Assembly (NCBI RefSeq): GCF_003725795.1 | Contig: NZ_RBEE01000045.1 | Coordinates: 1 to 64,000, forward strand | Origin: Pedobacter jejuensis | Lineage (GTDB): Bacteria; Bacteroidota; Bacteroidia; Sphingobacteriales; Sphingobacteriaceae | Reading direction: 5' to 3' | DNA length: 64,000 nucleotides | Part shown: positions 25,675 to 36,034 of the stretch, piece after piece | Numbering within the stretch: position 1 is the first letter of the stretch | How the letters are laid out: each line of letters starts with the position of its first letter | Notes under the pieces: generated by a model | The model's database searches: none | Told to the model about the DNA's origin: nothing | What the model saw: the letters and a program-made list of their open reading frames with translations, nothing else | Translations under genes and position numbers: made by a program

Positions 25675-25780
25675 TTGTTTTAAATTTATTTATGTCAAAG
25701 TTAATCAGGATTTTCCTGAATCTGGGATTTTAGCGTTAAAAAACTTCATGAAGAAATCATTCTAAACATAAAAGTTACCA

Positions 25781-28700
25781 TCAATTTAGCGTAAACCTTA
25801 AACTAAACCCAAAGTTACTAAACGATGTATTAAAAGTTTGTGATGTATAAGGCTTCGTAATGTTCGAATCGTAAAATAGTTTTACGTTAAATTTTTGGTT
25901 TAACACGTAATCAACACTTGGCCGTAAAGTAATGTTTTTAGCGCCTGAAGAAACCTCGGCTTCCTCTACATCGGCACGATAAATAACAGTTTTATTATCC
26001 CTTATTGCCACATCCAATTTAAAATCCATGTTGTTATCCATTTTTAAGCTTTTAAACCAGCCAAATGGAAATCTGAACTTTGTGGTACGATATCCTAAAC
26101 CTAAAACAACATTATTTTCTGATAACTGTGCAAGCTGACTGTTTGATAAGCTTAAACCCAATAAACGTGAACGATTTAATTCAAAGGTTGCAGTAACGTT
26201 ATTTTTCAATCTTGTATCAACACCAATTAATGGCGAAAAATATTCGGAAACCGTTACCTGAGAAAACTGAAATTGCGGTAAAAAGTTATTGTTTGCATCT
26301 CTACTGCTTGAGAAACCATCATTCTCTTGATAGCGCAACAAAGAATTATAACCGTTAATGTTGTACGCAGAACGATAGCCGTGTTTGATATCAACTGATG
26401 AAAATCTATCTGCAATAAAAGCAATTCTTGTTAAACCGTTGTAAGTTAAAGTCCAGTTAGGCAAAGGTATTTTCGGAAACGAATTCATTTTTGAACTACC
26501 AGCATCTTTACCTGAATAAGCTGCAAGGAATGCCGAAATCACAACATCCTGACTTTCTTTTCCATAACCATCGGCATAACCATTTGCTGCTCCAACCGAA
26601 TTTGGATTTTGAGCACCTAATCTTTGCGATATTATCAAACGATTAGACATAAATCGATTGTACAATGTAGAAACTGTGCTGGCATTATTCTCTTTAAATG
26701 CTGTTCCAATTGCGATGTATGAAATGCTGTAATCTCCTGTGGTTATTGCACTTAAATTTTCGAAAGAGGATACACTTGCCACATACCTGAAATTGGTAGA
26801 AAAATTTCGGGTTTGAGCTCGGTTTGCACGAATGTTAATTCTTAAATCCTTTATTGGCTCTAATTGGCCGGTTAATTGAAAATCTTCACGAAGGGTGTTT
26901 ACATACATTTGAGTTTGCAATGTATCGGTAGTTAACCATCCATTATTTAAAGCCATTTCTCTAATGTCTCGCTGGCTGCCAAATGCAAAACCTAATCCCG
27001 GTGCACCTGTTACATTATCGATACCTAAATACCTTGTTGTTGGCAAATAGCCGGGCAAGAACGTACCCTTAGTTTGTACGTAGTTTACATTAACATTTTT
27101 TAAACTGGTTAGTATATTGATGAAGAAATTCTTAGCTCCGCCACCCTGTTCGTTGTTGCCAACATCTCTTAAAAACCCAAATTTATTATAGAGAGATGTT
27201 AGATTAAAAGTGGGATTTACCTGTATGTTCCTACTGTTTTGTACCGTGTTTCCTAAATTTATATTTGGGTCTCGCAATGTAGAAAGTGGTTCGGTTTGCC
27301 AGTTAAAGTTGGTGCCGTACTTGGTTAATAGCGTTATCCAATTTAAACCAGGTATTTTGTTTATTGGCACCGCATAAGTTACATTTAGGTTATGGTTGTA
27401 ATCTGTTGTGCGACCTAAGCGTTTCAGATTTTCCCAAACGGTATCACGTTTTAAGCCTTCAATTCTGCCATCTGGTTCATCAATAATCGAATAATTGGTT
27501 GCATTAAAATCTAGCTGAAGTGAACGCGTTAAATTCCAGGCGATGCCATAAATACGGCTCATCCTAAAGTTTTTATTAAACGTAGTTCCATAACCACTTT
27601 GATAAATAGGAATGGAATTATTAGGATCGTTATTTCTTAATGTATTTTCTGCATATAGTCTATCTACATCTACCCTAAAGTTTATAGCACTTGGTAAAAT
27701 ACTAAAATTAAAATCTTTCAAAATGGCCAGCATATTCGATTTAATAATCTTTTCGAATGGAGCAAAACTCTTCGCTTCTTTTGAATAGCTATACTGTAAA
27801 GAGCCTCTATAATTATTCTGAATACTGCTTTGATTGATAAAATCTCGGTGGTTGTATTGTGTATAAGCATAACTTGCAGAGAAGTTTTCAATATCCCAAA
27901 GCCGTACAGGTTTGGTATTGTTTGTCCGCTCTTTACGCACATTTGTAAAGTTGATTCCTCTTCGAACGGTATAATCTTGTGCAAAGTTTAATATCGAATC
28001 CTTTTGTTCTCGCGATGCCTGATCTAAAGCATTTTTAAGTTCAATATCTGGCGTTTTTGGGTTGTATTGTGGTGTAGCAATTTGCTTAGAATAACTTACA
28101 TACATCGGAATTTTTACACCTGATTTTTGAGGTAAAAATTTACCCAATTCAACAGCAGAAGAAACATCAAGCAGCGTATTATCTGCCCGGTTACGTTCAC
28201 TTACTTTAGAATCGATAGAACCAAAACCGATTGTTGATTTACTTCCTGAAATGTTTACATCAGCAAAATCTGCAAGCTTTAAATTTAATCTTGCCGTTGC
28301 TGCCCAACCACCCCGTTCATCAAACTCCGTTAATCTTAACTCGTTAAACCAAACCAAAACACTTTTATCCAAACCATCATCACCTTCGCCTTCAGCCAAA
28401 CTTCTAATTGGATTTTTAACACCAAGCATGTAAACCCTTACCTTACTCATATCTGGCTGACCTTTAACTACAATTGTTCTTGTGCCATCGGTATAAGTAA
28501 ATGGCAAATTGATAGGCCATGGTTGTCCGTTAGCAAGTTTTGCTACATTCCGGGCAAGTTTTGCATTTTGAAATAATAGCAAATCAATATCCATTCGGTT
28601 GGCTTCCGGCCAAATCGCATCTGGGTCTGTTGTGCCGGGCGATGTTATTTTTAATGGTAAAATATATTCGTAGTAATTGTCTTGGTTGTCTGTTCCTATT

Positions 28701-31700
28701 CTTAAAAAAGCTTGTACGTCACCATCATTTAATACTTGGTTATTCACAGCTTCTGCATGAATATACATTTCCAAATGTTTGTAAGAGCGGAAATCGCTAT
28801 AAGCCGTTTTGAAAGCTGCACGACCGTAACCGTCTCTTAAAGTTTTTACAGTAACAGATAAGGATTGTTCGTTCAATCGCGTATCTCCCCGGTAGTTACT
28901 AAAATCTCTTTCACGCACAATACCTGGAGGCGTAACATAAGGAATTGGTGAGCGTTTACCGTTTTCTTCGATATTAACTGTAGAAACTTCGATGGTAGAA
29001 TTATCAGGCGTTAAGGCAGGTAAAGAAGGATCAACAATTACCTGGTCTGCAGTGTTTTTAGCATTAAACTCTCTCCATTCGCCTCTTATCAGTTGAAGCT
29101 TTGCAAAACGCATCACCATCGTATCGGCAAAATTTGTCATAAACATTCTTAAAAACCGAATGGATTTAAAATCCTGAATGTTACCTACTTTCTGCTGATA
29201 ATCTCCGATAGGAATTCTGAACTGATACCAAGAAACTGCCTGCGTGTTTCCATTCGCCAACTTAACTTGAGAAGTAACTTTATCGGTAATAAAATTTTGT
29301 CCAACGGTTAAATCACCCTGGCGAACGGATACTTTATATTGAAAGTATTCATCGCTTTGCGTCATGTTATTATCGCGGTTAATGTCTTCACCATCAGGCA
29401 ATGACGTTGATGCCGAGTTTTCCAAACCCAACTCATCTTGCGATTGTTGTGAGGTTTTTGAATTACCTTCGGTACCATTATATTTTTCGTAGCGCTTTAA
29501 AATTCCGGCATTGGCTTGATCTAAAAGAGGCCCTCTGAAATAAGTGTAATCATCAGATGATGGATCGGCATCCATCAAAGCAGCTGCAGCGGTATTTAAT
29601 TGTGCTTTAATCGTATTTATGGCTGCTGCGAATTTTACCCTCTCATTTTCGTTTGATAAACCATCCAAACCAACATCTTGCTGCCTTCTGGCATCAGGAC
29701 TATTGTCAAATGCCTGAATAACGGGTTGCAATTTTGGAACGCGACCCCAAGTTGTTTCATCGAATTTTGTAGGATCGTTAGTTTCAGGCAAACCGTTTTC
29801 TAAAGCTTTCCTTCCATCTTTTAAAATATCTTCTGAAATATTACCCAAGTTAAAATACAAATCGCCACCGGTAGAATTTGTTTTGTTGATGAATGGATCC
29901 ATCACCCAAAATTCAATAAAACCAATATTTAAAGCTTCAAAATCATTCGTTTCTATTTTACGCTGAAAACCTGCCCAATTATTGCGTGGGTTTAGCAAAG
30001 CTCCATCACGGTCGAAACCTGTTGTACGGTAATTGTAAGGACCACGGACTGTTGGATAATATGCAACATTTAGTGTGGTAATATTTAAAGCTTGCCCGGT
30101 TGCGGTTTGTTTGAATGGAAAAACTTCTTGCTCTATAACTTCCCTAACATTGTGGTTGGAAAGCTCATTTCTATTGTTTCGAATATTAGCAGGCGTTGTT
30201 GAAGCAGCAGAATTGTAAAATGTTGGATCGATGTTATAAAAAGCAACTCTAGCACGATTGTAGCCATAAGCCAAATCATTAATAAGTTGCGATTCTGCAA
30301 ACATTTGTGGTGTTCCGGAAAGCTGCCACGATATCGCACTTTTTAAATCGATAACCGATCTTGAAGCTTCAAAATCATCAAGATAACTTACACCGTTTTC
30401 GCTTCCAGCAAAATTTAAAGCCCGAGGATGCCCAGGAATTAATTGTGCATATTCTCCATAAAAGGTAACACTCGATGGTGCCTTTGTTGATATAAAGGGA
30501 AGTTTATCTACCAGTTTGGTTAAAAATCTGGATGGCGAACTGTAATTAACATCTGCACCCCAAATGGTATTAGAAATTGGTTCTTCTCCAAGATTTACTT
30601 TTTGAGTAAGCGGTTTCTCGGTTAAGTTCATTATTGTACCACCAAGATTCAATTTATTATTTACACGATAATCAAACCGGGTTCCGAAAAGTGAGCGTTG
30701 TTGTAAACCAAAAAGTTCATTATTTTCTGTTGTAATTCGGATGGGTTGCCCCGATGTTAATAAGGCCTGATTGATAACACTTACTCTTCCACCCTGATAA
30801 TCGACTGTAAAATCTACACCTTCAGTTAATGGCATTGTACCGGCAAAAACCTTTACCGAACCTTCAGGTACGTTAATGGCATTTAAACTAAATTCTGAAG
30901 AAACATCTGATTGATAATTTCCTTTAATGATATACCTGTTTTTATTTTGAAATAGCTGTTTTGCAATAAGCTGAGTTGAATCATACAAGGCTGTGAAAGT
31001 ATATTTATCAATTAAAGCTTGTTCCGCAGGCGTAAATTTTGCTGCCAAATCTTTACCGAAAGGTTCAATAATCGGGAAAATAATGCGCCCATTGGCTGGA
31101 TCTATTGTTATGTAACCTGTATTGGTATTGGTAACCAAAGATGCTAAGCCCGAACTCGATAAATTGGAACCAAAAACGTTGCTACTATTCGCGGTGTAAG
31201 AATTTGTGGCAGAACCAAATGCATTATTGGCTGGAACAAAATCAAAAACCCCGTCCGACCTGCGTTCATTTTGCTGATTTAAGCGATCGAATTCTACCAG
31301 ATTAATCCATTGCCTATTTGCAGTGTTTTGCCCCTCGGTCATAACAGGATTTTCTACACCACTTTCATTATCAATGCGGTAAATATCCAATTTAAAATTC
31401 TGACTACTAATTTGATAACCACCAATAGAATAGATGTTTTTCATCATCAAATCCCATGTAGGTAAATTAATTTTTGTCGTTTCGTTTTTTAATAATTTCG
31501 CATACAAAACCTTTGGGTTTGTGGCGTCGAAAGTAACATCGGTAGAAAATTCTCCAACTTGGTATTCTACACCGTTATAGGTATAGCGATAGGCAACGGC
31601 TAAAACCTCATCAGAATTTAATGCATTATTTAAGGAAAGGTATCCTAACTGGGGTTGAAATGTAAATTCCCGATCGGTTAATTTCCTGGCGTAGGTAAGT

Positions 31701-32959
31701 TTCGCAAAGTTATCGGTTGCACCATTGGCCTGGAAGTAAGAAATAACATCGTTAGAATTGGTAAACCTGGCACCAGCAGGTAAGGTTTGCAACAAATTAT
31801 TCGATTGTTGTGGGAAACCTGTAGCGGTTGTAGCACCAGGTAGAGCAGAACCTCCTCCAGTTATTAACGCTGTGTTGTAAGGAACATTTTCTCCTAAATC
31901 AAGAAAACCTAAAACATCTCTCGAATCGGTTGTACTTCCAGATTTATTGGTAATCCAAACTTCAATTTTAGTGATTTGAATTGGCGATGTAATTATCGGT
32001 GCATTCGCGAGATTTTTGTTGTAATTATTTCTAAAATATTGTGCTAAAAAGTAGTGCCGGTTACCTTCATAATTATCAGCGCTTAAACGAAACTCATTAG
32101 ATTGAGCTCCGTTGGTAATCTTAATTTCCCGCGATTGCGATTTTTGCTGCGTGTAAACACTTGTTACATTTAATTTCCCAAATTGCAATTGAGTTTTTAA
32201 ACCAAAAAGTGCTTGTGTACCCGTAATTAAACTGGTGTTTAAAGGCAAACTAACATTTCCTGCTTCAATTTTTTTGATGATATCATCTGGTCCGCCGGTG
32301 TAATCCAGCTTAATTTGATTCTCAAAATCGAATTGTGCTTCCGTATTGTAATTGCTTTTAATTTTAAGTTTCGTTCCAATATTTCCAACTAAATCCATTT
32401 GAATCCGCTGGTTGAAATCGAAATTGGTTTGTACCCGCTGACGTTCATTGAACAACGGGTTTTCATTCTTATTTACCCGACCTAGAAATGTAAGTTCCGC
32501 TTCACCGCGAGGTTGAATATCGATAACTGTACCACCAAAAATCTTCTCAAAAGCCCGGCTGTTAACTTGTATTTGTGGAATTATACCTGTATTTCTAAAA
32601 TCACTTACTTCAGCGTTCGAAATGCTACGCCAATTATTTCTTTTGATTTCGCTATTTACCAGCCTTTGATATTCATCAACGGTTAAATATTGTGTGTTGG
32701 TAACGTATTTATCGCCAACCAAATCTTTAATAATGTAGCGCTTATTTTTGGCATCATATTCCACTACCCTTTTAATACCATTAGGTAAAGGATAAAATGG
32801 ATTGGTTGTTGGACTTAAGCCAAGCAAATGTTTTTCGCGTAAACTAAAGTTATTTTTAAGCACAGCGGTATCCGCCTTGCCTGTAACAACCTGGGATGAG
32901 GCGTTTTTAGCAATAAATAAAAGTGGGATGAGAATGAGTAGGGTAAATATTCTCTTCAA
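25781..32959 (-). CDS. sprA: Type IX secretion system translocon protein SprA
   Basis: A 2392-residue outer-membrane protein, the giant single-chain barrel that forms the T9SS translocon (SprA/SOV) used for protein export and gliding. The N-terminal signal peptide (MKRIFTLLILIPLLFIAKNA) is followed by the family regions FNFNQRIQMDLVGNIGTKLK-like repeats, GVSYLDDFEASRSVIDLKS and a barrel-type C-terminus ending SFSNFGFSLRFTLN. The start codon is TTG: an in-frame TAA lies two codons upstream and the next residues form the signal peptide. It follows ruvA by 12 bp in the conserved order ruvA-sprA-gcvH. Confidence 0.96.
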   Translation of the reverse strand: MKRIFTLLILIPLLFIAKNASSQVVTGKADTAVLKNNFSLREKHLLGLSPTTNPFYPLPNGIKRVVEYDAKNKRYIIKDLVGDKYVTNTQYLTVDEYQRLVNSEIKRNNWRSISNAEVSDFRNTGIIPQIQVNSRAFEKIFGGTVIDIQPRGEAELTFLGRVNKNENPLFNERQRVQTNFDFNQRIQMDLVGNIGTKLKIKSNYNTEAQFDFENQIKLDYTGGPDDIIKKIEAGNVSLPLNTSLITGTQALFGLKTQLQFGKLNVTSVYTQQKSQSREIKITNGAQSNEFRLSADNYEGNRHYFLAQYFRNNYNKNLANAPIITSPIQITKIEVWITNKSGSTTDSRDVLGFLDLGENVPYNTALITGGGSALPGATTATGFPQQSNNLLQTLPAGARFTNSNDVISYFQANGATDNFAKLTYARKLTDREFTFQPQLGYLSLNNALNSDEVLAVAYRYTYNGVEYQVGEFSTDVTFDATNPKVLYAKLLKNETTKINLPTWDLMMKNIYSIGGYQISSQNFKLDIYRIDNESGVENPVMTEGQNTANRQWINLVEFDRLNQQNERRSDGVFDFVPANNAFGSATNSYTANSSNVFGSNLSSSGLASLVTNTNTGYITIDPANGRIIFPIIEPFGKDLAAKFTPAEQALIDKYTFTALYDSTQLIAKQLFQNKNRYIIKGNYQSDVSSEFSLNAINVPEGSVKVFAGTMPLTEGVDFTVDYQGGRVSVINQALLTSGQPIRITTENNELFGLQQRSLFGTRFDYRVNNKLNLGGTIMNLTEKPLTQKVNLGEEPISNTIWGADVNYSSPSRFLTKLVDKLPFISTKAPSSVTFYGEYAQLIPGHPRALNFAGSENGVSYLDDFEASRSVIDLKSAISWQLSGTPQMFAESQLINDLAYGYNRARVAFYNIDPTFYNSAASTTPANIRNNRNELSNHNVREVIEQEVFPFKQTATGQALNITTLNVAYYPTVRGPYNYRTTGFDRDGALLNPRNNWAGFQRKIETNDFEALNIGFIEFWVMDPFINKTNSTGGDLYFNLGNISEDILKDGRKALENGLPETNDPTKFDETTWGRVPKLQPVIQAFDNSPDARRQQDVGLDGLSNENERVKFAAAINTIKAQLNTAAAALMDADPSSDDYTYFRGPLLDQANAGILKRYEKYNGTEGNSKTSQQSQDELGLENSASTSLPDGEDINRDNNMTQSDEYFQYKVSVRQGDLTVGQNFITDKVTSQVKLANGNTQAVSWYQFRIPIGDYQQKVGNIQDFKSIRFLRMFMTNFADTMVMRFAKLQLIRGEWREFNAKNTADQVIVDPSLPALTPDNSTIEVSTVNIEENGKRSPIPYVTPPGIVRERDFSNYRGDTRLNEQSLSVTVKTLRDGYGRAAFKTAYSDFRSYKHLEMYIHAEAVNNQVLNDGDVQAFLRIGTDNQDNYYEYILPLKITSPGTTDPDAIWPEANRMDIDLLLFQNAKLARNVAKLANGQPWPINLPFTYTDGTRTIVVKGQPDMSKVRVYMLGVKNPIRSLAEGEGDDGLDKSVLVWFNELRLTEFDERGGWAATARLNLKLADFADVNISGSKSTIGFGSIDSKVSERNRADNTLLDVSSAVELGKFLPQKSGVKIPMYVSYSKQIATPQYNPKTPDIELKNALDQASREQKDSILNFAQDYTVRRGINFTNVRKERTNNTKPVRLWDIENFSASYAYTQYNHRDFINQSSIQNNYRGSLQYSYSKEAKSFAPFEKIIKSNMLAILKDFNFSILPSAINFRVDVDRLYAENTLRNNDPNNSIPIYQSGYGTTFNKNFRMSRIYGIAWNLTRSLQLDFNATNYSIIDEPDGRIEGLKRDTVWENLKRLGRTTDYNHNLNVTYAVPINKIPGLNWITLLTKYGTNFNWQTEPLSTLRDPNINLGNTVQNSRNIQVNPTFNLTSLYNKFGFLRDVGNNEQGGGAKNFFINILTSLKNVNVNYVQTKGTFLPGYLPTTRYLGIDNVTGAPGLGFAFGSQRDIREMALNNGWLTTDTLQTQMYVNTLREDFQLTGQLEPIKDLRINIRANRAQTRNFSTNFRYVASVSSFENLSAITTGDYSISYIAIGTAFKENNASTVSTLYNRFMSNRLIISQRLGAQNPNSVGAANGYADGYGKESQDVVISAFLAAYSGKDAGSSKMNSFPKIPLPNWTLTYNGLTRIAFIADRFSSVDIKHGYRSAYNINGYNSLLRYQENDGFSSSRDANNNFLPQFQFSQVTVSEYFSPLIGVDTRLKNNVTATFELNRSRLLGLSLSNSQLAQLSENNVVLGLGYRTTKFRFPFGWFKSLKMDNNMDFKLDVAIRDNKTVIYRADVEEAEVSSGAKNITLRPSVDYVLNQKFNVKLFYDSNITKPYTSQTFNTSFSNFGFSLRFTLN

Positions 32960-32971
32960 AGGCGGTTAGAT

Positions 32972-33556
32972 CTATAAGTTTTTCAAAGCTTGTTTAATTA
33001 GTTGTTCTACCGAAAGCGTTCCCTCTGTACCCTTTAAAATCTGATCGATAGTTTTTTCTGCTGTTTGTTTGGCGAATCCGAGCATCACTAATGCTGATAA
33101 CGCTTCATCTTTAACGGTATTGTGTTGAGGCATAGAAATTAATGAATCTACGCCTTCCTTTTTTAATTTATCTTGTAACTCCAAAACCAAACGTTGCGCT
33201 GTTTTAGCACCAAGCCCTTTTATCCGTTGAATTAAAGGATAATCTGCCTGAACTATCGCGGTTTGAATTTCTACAGGTGTGATGGACGATAATATCATTC
33301 TTCCCGTATTCGGACCAATACCCGATACAGAAATTAAATGTAAAAATAAACGACGTTCGCCCTCATCAGCAAAACCATATAAGGTATGTGCATCTTCTTT
33401 AACATGCAGCCAAGTGTATAATTTACACCTTTCTGCATCGGCTAGGCTACTGTATGTATTTAGAGAAATATTTATATGGTAACCTACGCCTCCGGCTTCA
33501 ACCACAACATAAGCAGGGTTTTTGTGCGTTAATTTACCATCGATATAGGCGTACAT
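32972..33556 (-). CDS. ruvA: Holliday junction branch migration protein RuvA
   Basis: A 194-residue subunit that binds four-way junctions as tetramers and loads RuvB. MYAYIDGKLTHKNPAYVVVE with GVGYHINIS forms the OB-fold, helix-hairpin-helix motifs are seen in SVSGIGPNTGRMILSS and IKGLGAKTAQRLVLEL, and the C-terminal RuvB-binding domain (LSALVMLGFAKQTAEKTI) is intact. It sits between maeB and sprA; ruvB is not here. Confidence 0.97.
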   Translation of the reverse strand: MYAYIDGKLTHKNPAYVVVEAGGVGYHINISLNTYSSLADAERCKLYTWLHVKEDAHTLYGFADEGERRLFLHLISVSGIGPNTGRMILSSITPVEIQTAIVQADYPLIQRIKGLGAKTAQRLVLELQDKLKKEGVDSLISMPQHNTVKDEALSALVMLGFAKQTAEKTIDQILKGTEGTLSVEQLIKQALKNL

Positions 33557-33607
33557 TTAATTTACGATTTTAGATTTACGATTTTGGATTTACACCTTCA
33601 AATCGGC

Positions 33608-35929
33608 TTATTTTTTAATGGATGATTTTCCGAATAGTCCTTTTTTTTGTGCAGCGGCTAACTCTTCTTTAGCTTGAACATCTACAACGGCAATCGTTAC
33701 CATATTTACAATTTCACGTACAGAACTACCCAATTGAACAATGTGAACGGGTTTGTTAAGACCCAATAAAATTGGCCCGACAGCCTCTGCACCTCCAAGT
33801 TCCTGCAATAATTTATACGCAATATTGCCAGATTCTAAGTTAGGAAAAATTAAAGTATTTGCTGGTGCATTTGCTAGTGTGCTAAATGGAAAATTTTCTT
33901 TTAACAATTCGTTATTCATTGCAAAGTTTCCCTGCATCTCTCCATCAACTACTACTTCAGGGTGCTGTTTATGAAGAATTTTTACTGCTTTGCGAACCTT
34001 TTCCGGTACGATGCCATCATTAGAACCAAAGTTAGAATACGAAAGAATTGCTACTCTAGGCTTGATGTTAAACTGTTTAACCGATTTTGCAACCAATAAA
34101 GTAATATCTACCAATTCTTCTGCTGATGGATCTACATTAACAGTTGTATCGCCAAAAAACACCGGACCCTTTTTGGTCATCATCATGTACATACCAGCAA
34201 CACGTCTAACTTCTGGATCTACACCAATTACATGTAACGCTGGTTTAATGGTTGTTCCGTAATCTTTTGTTAAACCAGAAATCATGGCATCGGCTTCACC
34301 AAACTCTACCATTGATGCACCAAAATAGTTTCGGTCTCTAAGTAGTTTTACCGCATCCCGCTCAGAAATCCCTTTACGCTGACGCTTTTGATAAAGTGAA
34401 AGCGCATATTGCCTGGTTTTTTCTGGCTCAAGCATTTGATCAATAATTTGAACACCGTCTAATTCCAGAGCATGAGAGTCAATAATATCTTGTATTTTCT
34501 CTTTATTACCTAAAAGGATAGGAATTGCTATTTTTTCATCTCTAACAATTTGTGCAGCTTTTAAAATTTTGTAATTATCTGCTTCGGCAAAAACTACACG
34601 TTTTGGATCTGATTTAGCTTTATTGGTTACAGAACGCATAATTGCATCGTCCAAACCTAAACGTTTTCTTAGTTCTTCGCTGTAAGCATCCCAATCGGTT
34701 ATGATTTTACGGGCAACACCACTTTCTATAGCCGCTTTTGCCACGGCGATAGAAACTTCGGTAATTAATCTAAAATCAACAGGTTTTGGAATGATATAAT
34801 CTCTACCGAATTTTAAATTACGAGCATTGTAAGCAAGATTAACGGCTTCAGGTACAGATTTTTTTGCCAACTCAGCAATCGCTTTAACCGCAGCAATTTT
34901 CATCGCCTCGTTTATGCTCGTTGCTCTAACATCCAAAGCACCACGAAAAATATAAGGGAAACCTAAAACATTATTTACCTGGTTTGGATAATCGGAACGA
35001 CCTGTAGCCATAATTAAATCCTTACGGGTTTTTATGGCCAGTTCGTATTCAATTTCCGGATTTGGATTCGCCATGGCAAACACAATCGGGTTTTTGGCCA
35101 TGCCAACCAACATTTCCGGCTGAATAACATTACCTGCAGATAAACCGATAAAAACATCAGCCCCTTTCATGGCATCGCCAATACTTGTAATATCCTTTCT
35201 AAATGTTGCAAAACTCATTCGCATTTCATCCAAATCGGTACGATGAATATCAATTAGTCCGTTAATATCGAACATAACCAGATTTTCACGCTTCACACCA
35301 AGCGATAAATACATTTTCGAACAGGAAACTGCGGCAGCACCTGCTCCACTTACCACAACCTTGATTTTATCTATTTTCTTTTTTTGGATTTCGCAGGCAT
35401 TTAATAATGCTGCACCAGAAATGATTGCTGTTCCGTGCTGGTCGTCATGCATCACAGGAATATTCATTTCCTGCTTCAACCTGCGCTCAATTTCGAAACA
35501 CTCGGGTGCTTTAATATCTTCTAAGTTAACACCGCCAAATGTTGGCTCCAAAGCCTTAACGATTTTTACGAAATCATCAACATTTTTGGTATCTAATTCT
35601 AAATCGAATACATCAATATCAGCGAAGATTTTAAAAAGCAAACCTTTACCCTCCATTACCGGTTTACCCGCTTCCGGACCAATATCGCCAAGGCCTAAAA
35701 CCGCTGTACCATTACTGATTACTGCAACAAGATTCCCTTTTGCAGTATATTTATAAACATCTTCTTTATTTTCAGCTATTCGTAAACAAGGCTCAGCAAC
35801 GCCAGGCGAGTAAGCCAGGGTTAAATCGCGTTGAGAATTTGTTGGTTTTGTTGGAACTACTTGTATCTTTCCCGGCCGCCCTTGCGAGTGGTAATCAAGC
35901 GCATCTTGCTTTCTGTTTTTATTACTCAT
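33608..35929 (-). CDS. maeB: NADP-dependent malic enzyme with phosphotransacetylase-like domain
   Basis: A 773-residue MaeB-type enzyme converting malate to pyruvate and CO2 with NADP. The N-terminal malic domain shows TLAYSPGVAEPCLRI, DIGPEAGKPVMEGK and VMHDDQHGTAIIS, followed by an NAD(P)-binding region (VVVSGAGAAAVSC). From about residue 430 it is fused to a phosphate-acetyltransferase-like domain (KRVVFAEADNYKILKAAQIV, GPILLGLNKPVHIVQLGSS) that is usually regulatory and not catalytic. Length matches MaeB. It heads the block with ruvA and sprA and has a promoter just upstream. Confidence 0.94.
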   Translation of the reverse strand: MSNKNRKQDALDYHSQGRPGKIQVVPTKPTNSQRDLTLAYSPGVAEPCLRIAENKEDVYKYTAKGNLVAVISNGTAVLGLGDIGPEAGKPVMEGKGLLFKIFADIDVFDLELDTKNVDDFVKIVKALEPTFGGVNLEDIKAPECFEIERRLKQEMNIPVMHDDQHGTAIISGAALLNACEIQKKKIDKIKVVVSGAGAAAVSCSKMYLSLGVKRENLVMFDINGLIDIHRTDLDEMRMSFATFRKDITSIGDAMKGADVFIGLSAGNVIQPEMLVGMAKNPIVFAMANPNPEIEYELAIKTRKDLIMATGRSDYPNQVNNVLGFPYIFRGALDVRATSINEAMKIAAVKAIAELAKKSVPEAVNLAYNARNLKFGRDYIIPKPVDFRLITEVSIAVAKAAIESGVARKIITDWDAYSEELRKRLGLDDAIMRSVTNKAKSDPKRVVFAEADNYKILKAAQIVRDEKIAIPILLGNKEKIQDIIDSHALELDGVQIIDQMLEPEKTRQYALSLYQKRQRKGISERDAVKLLRDRNYFGASMVEFGEADAMISGLTKDYGTTIKPALHVIGVDPEVRRVAGMYMMMTKKGPVFFGDTTVNVDPSAEELVDITLLVAKSVKQFNIKPRVAILSYSNFGSNDGIVPEKVRKAVKILHKQHPEVVVDGEMQGNFAMNNELLKENFPFSTLANAPANTLIFPNLESGNIAYKLLQELGGAEAVGPILLGLNKPVHIVQLGSSVREIVNMVTIAVVDVQAKEELAAAQKKGLFGKSSIKK

Positions 35930-35954
35930 TAATTGTAACTAAATAGTGACGGCA

Positions 35955-35986
35955 CAAAGGTACAATTCTTTTATGGTGGGTTGAAA
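35955..35986 (-). promoter_or_regulatory. Promoter of the maeB-ruvA-sprA block
   Basis: On the minus strand TACCTTTG (35962-35955) is a perfect -7 box; 20 bp upstream is TTTC (35986-35983), one base off the TTTG consensus. The start would be near 35948, close to the maeB ATG at 35929. Confidence 0.65.
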
Positions 35987-36034
35987 TAAATAAGAAAATG
36001 AATAAAGTGGGTAGGTGTAAATTGAAATATGGAT

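Noticed and set aside
25675..25780. Glycine riboswitch before gcvH
   Set aside because: The gap is short, AT-rich and lacks any recognisable aptamer core.
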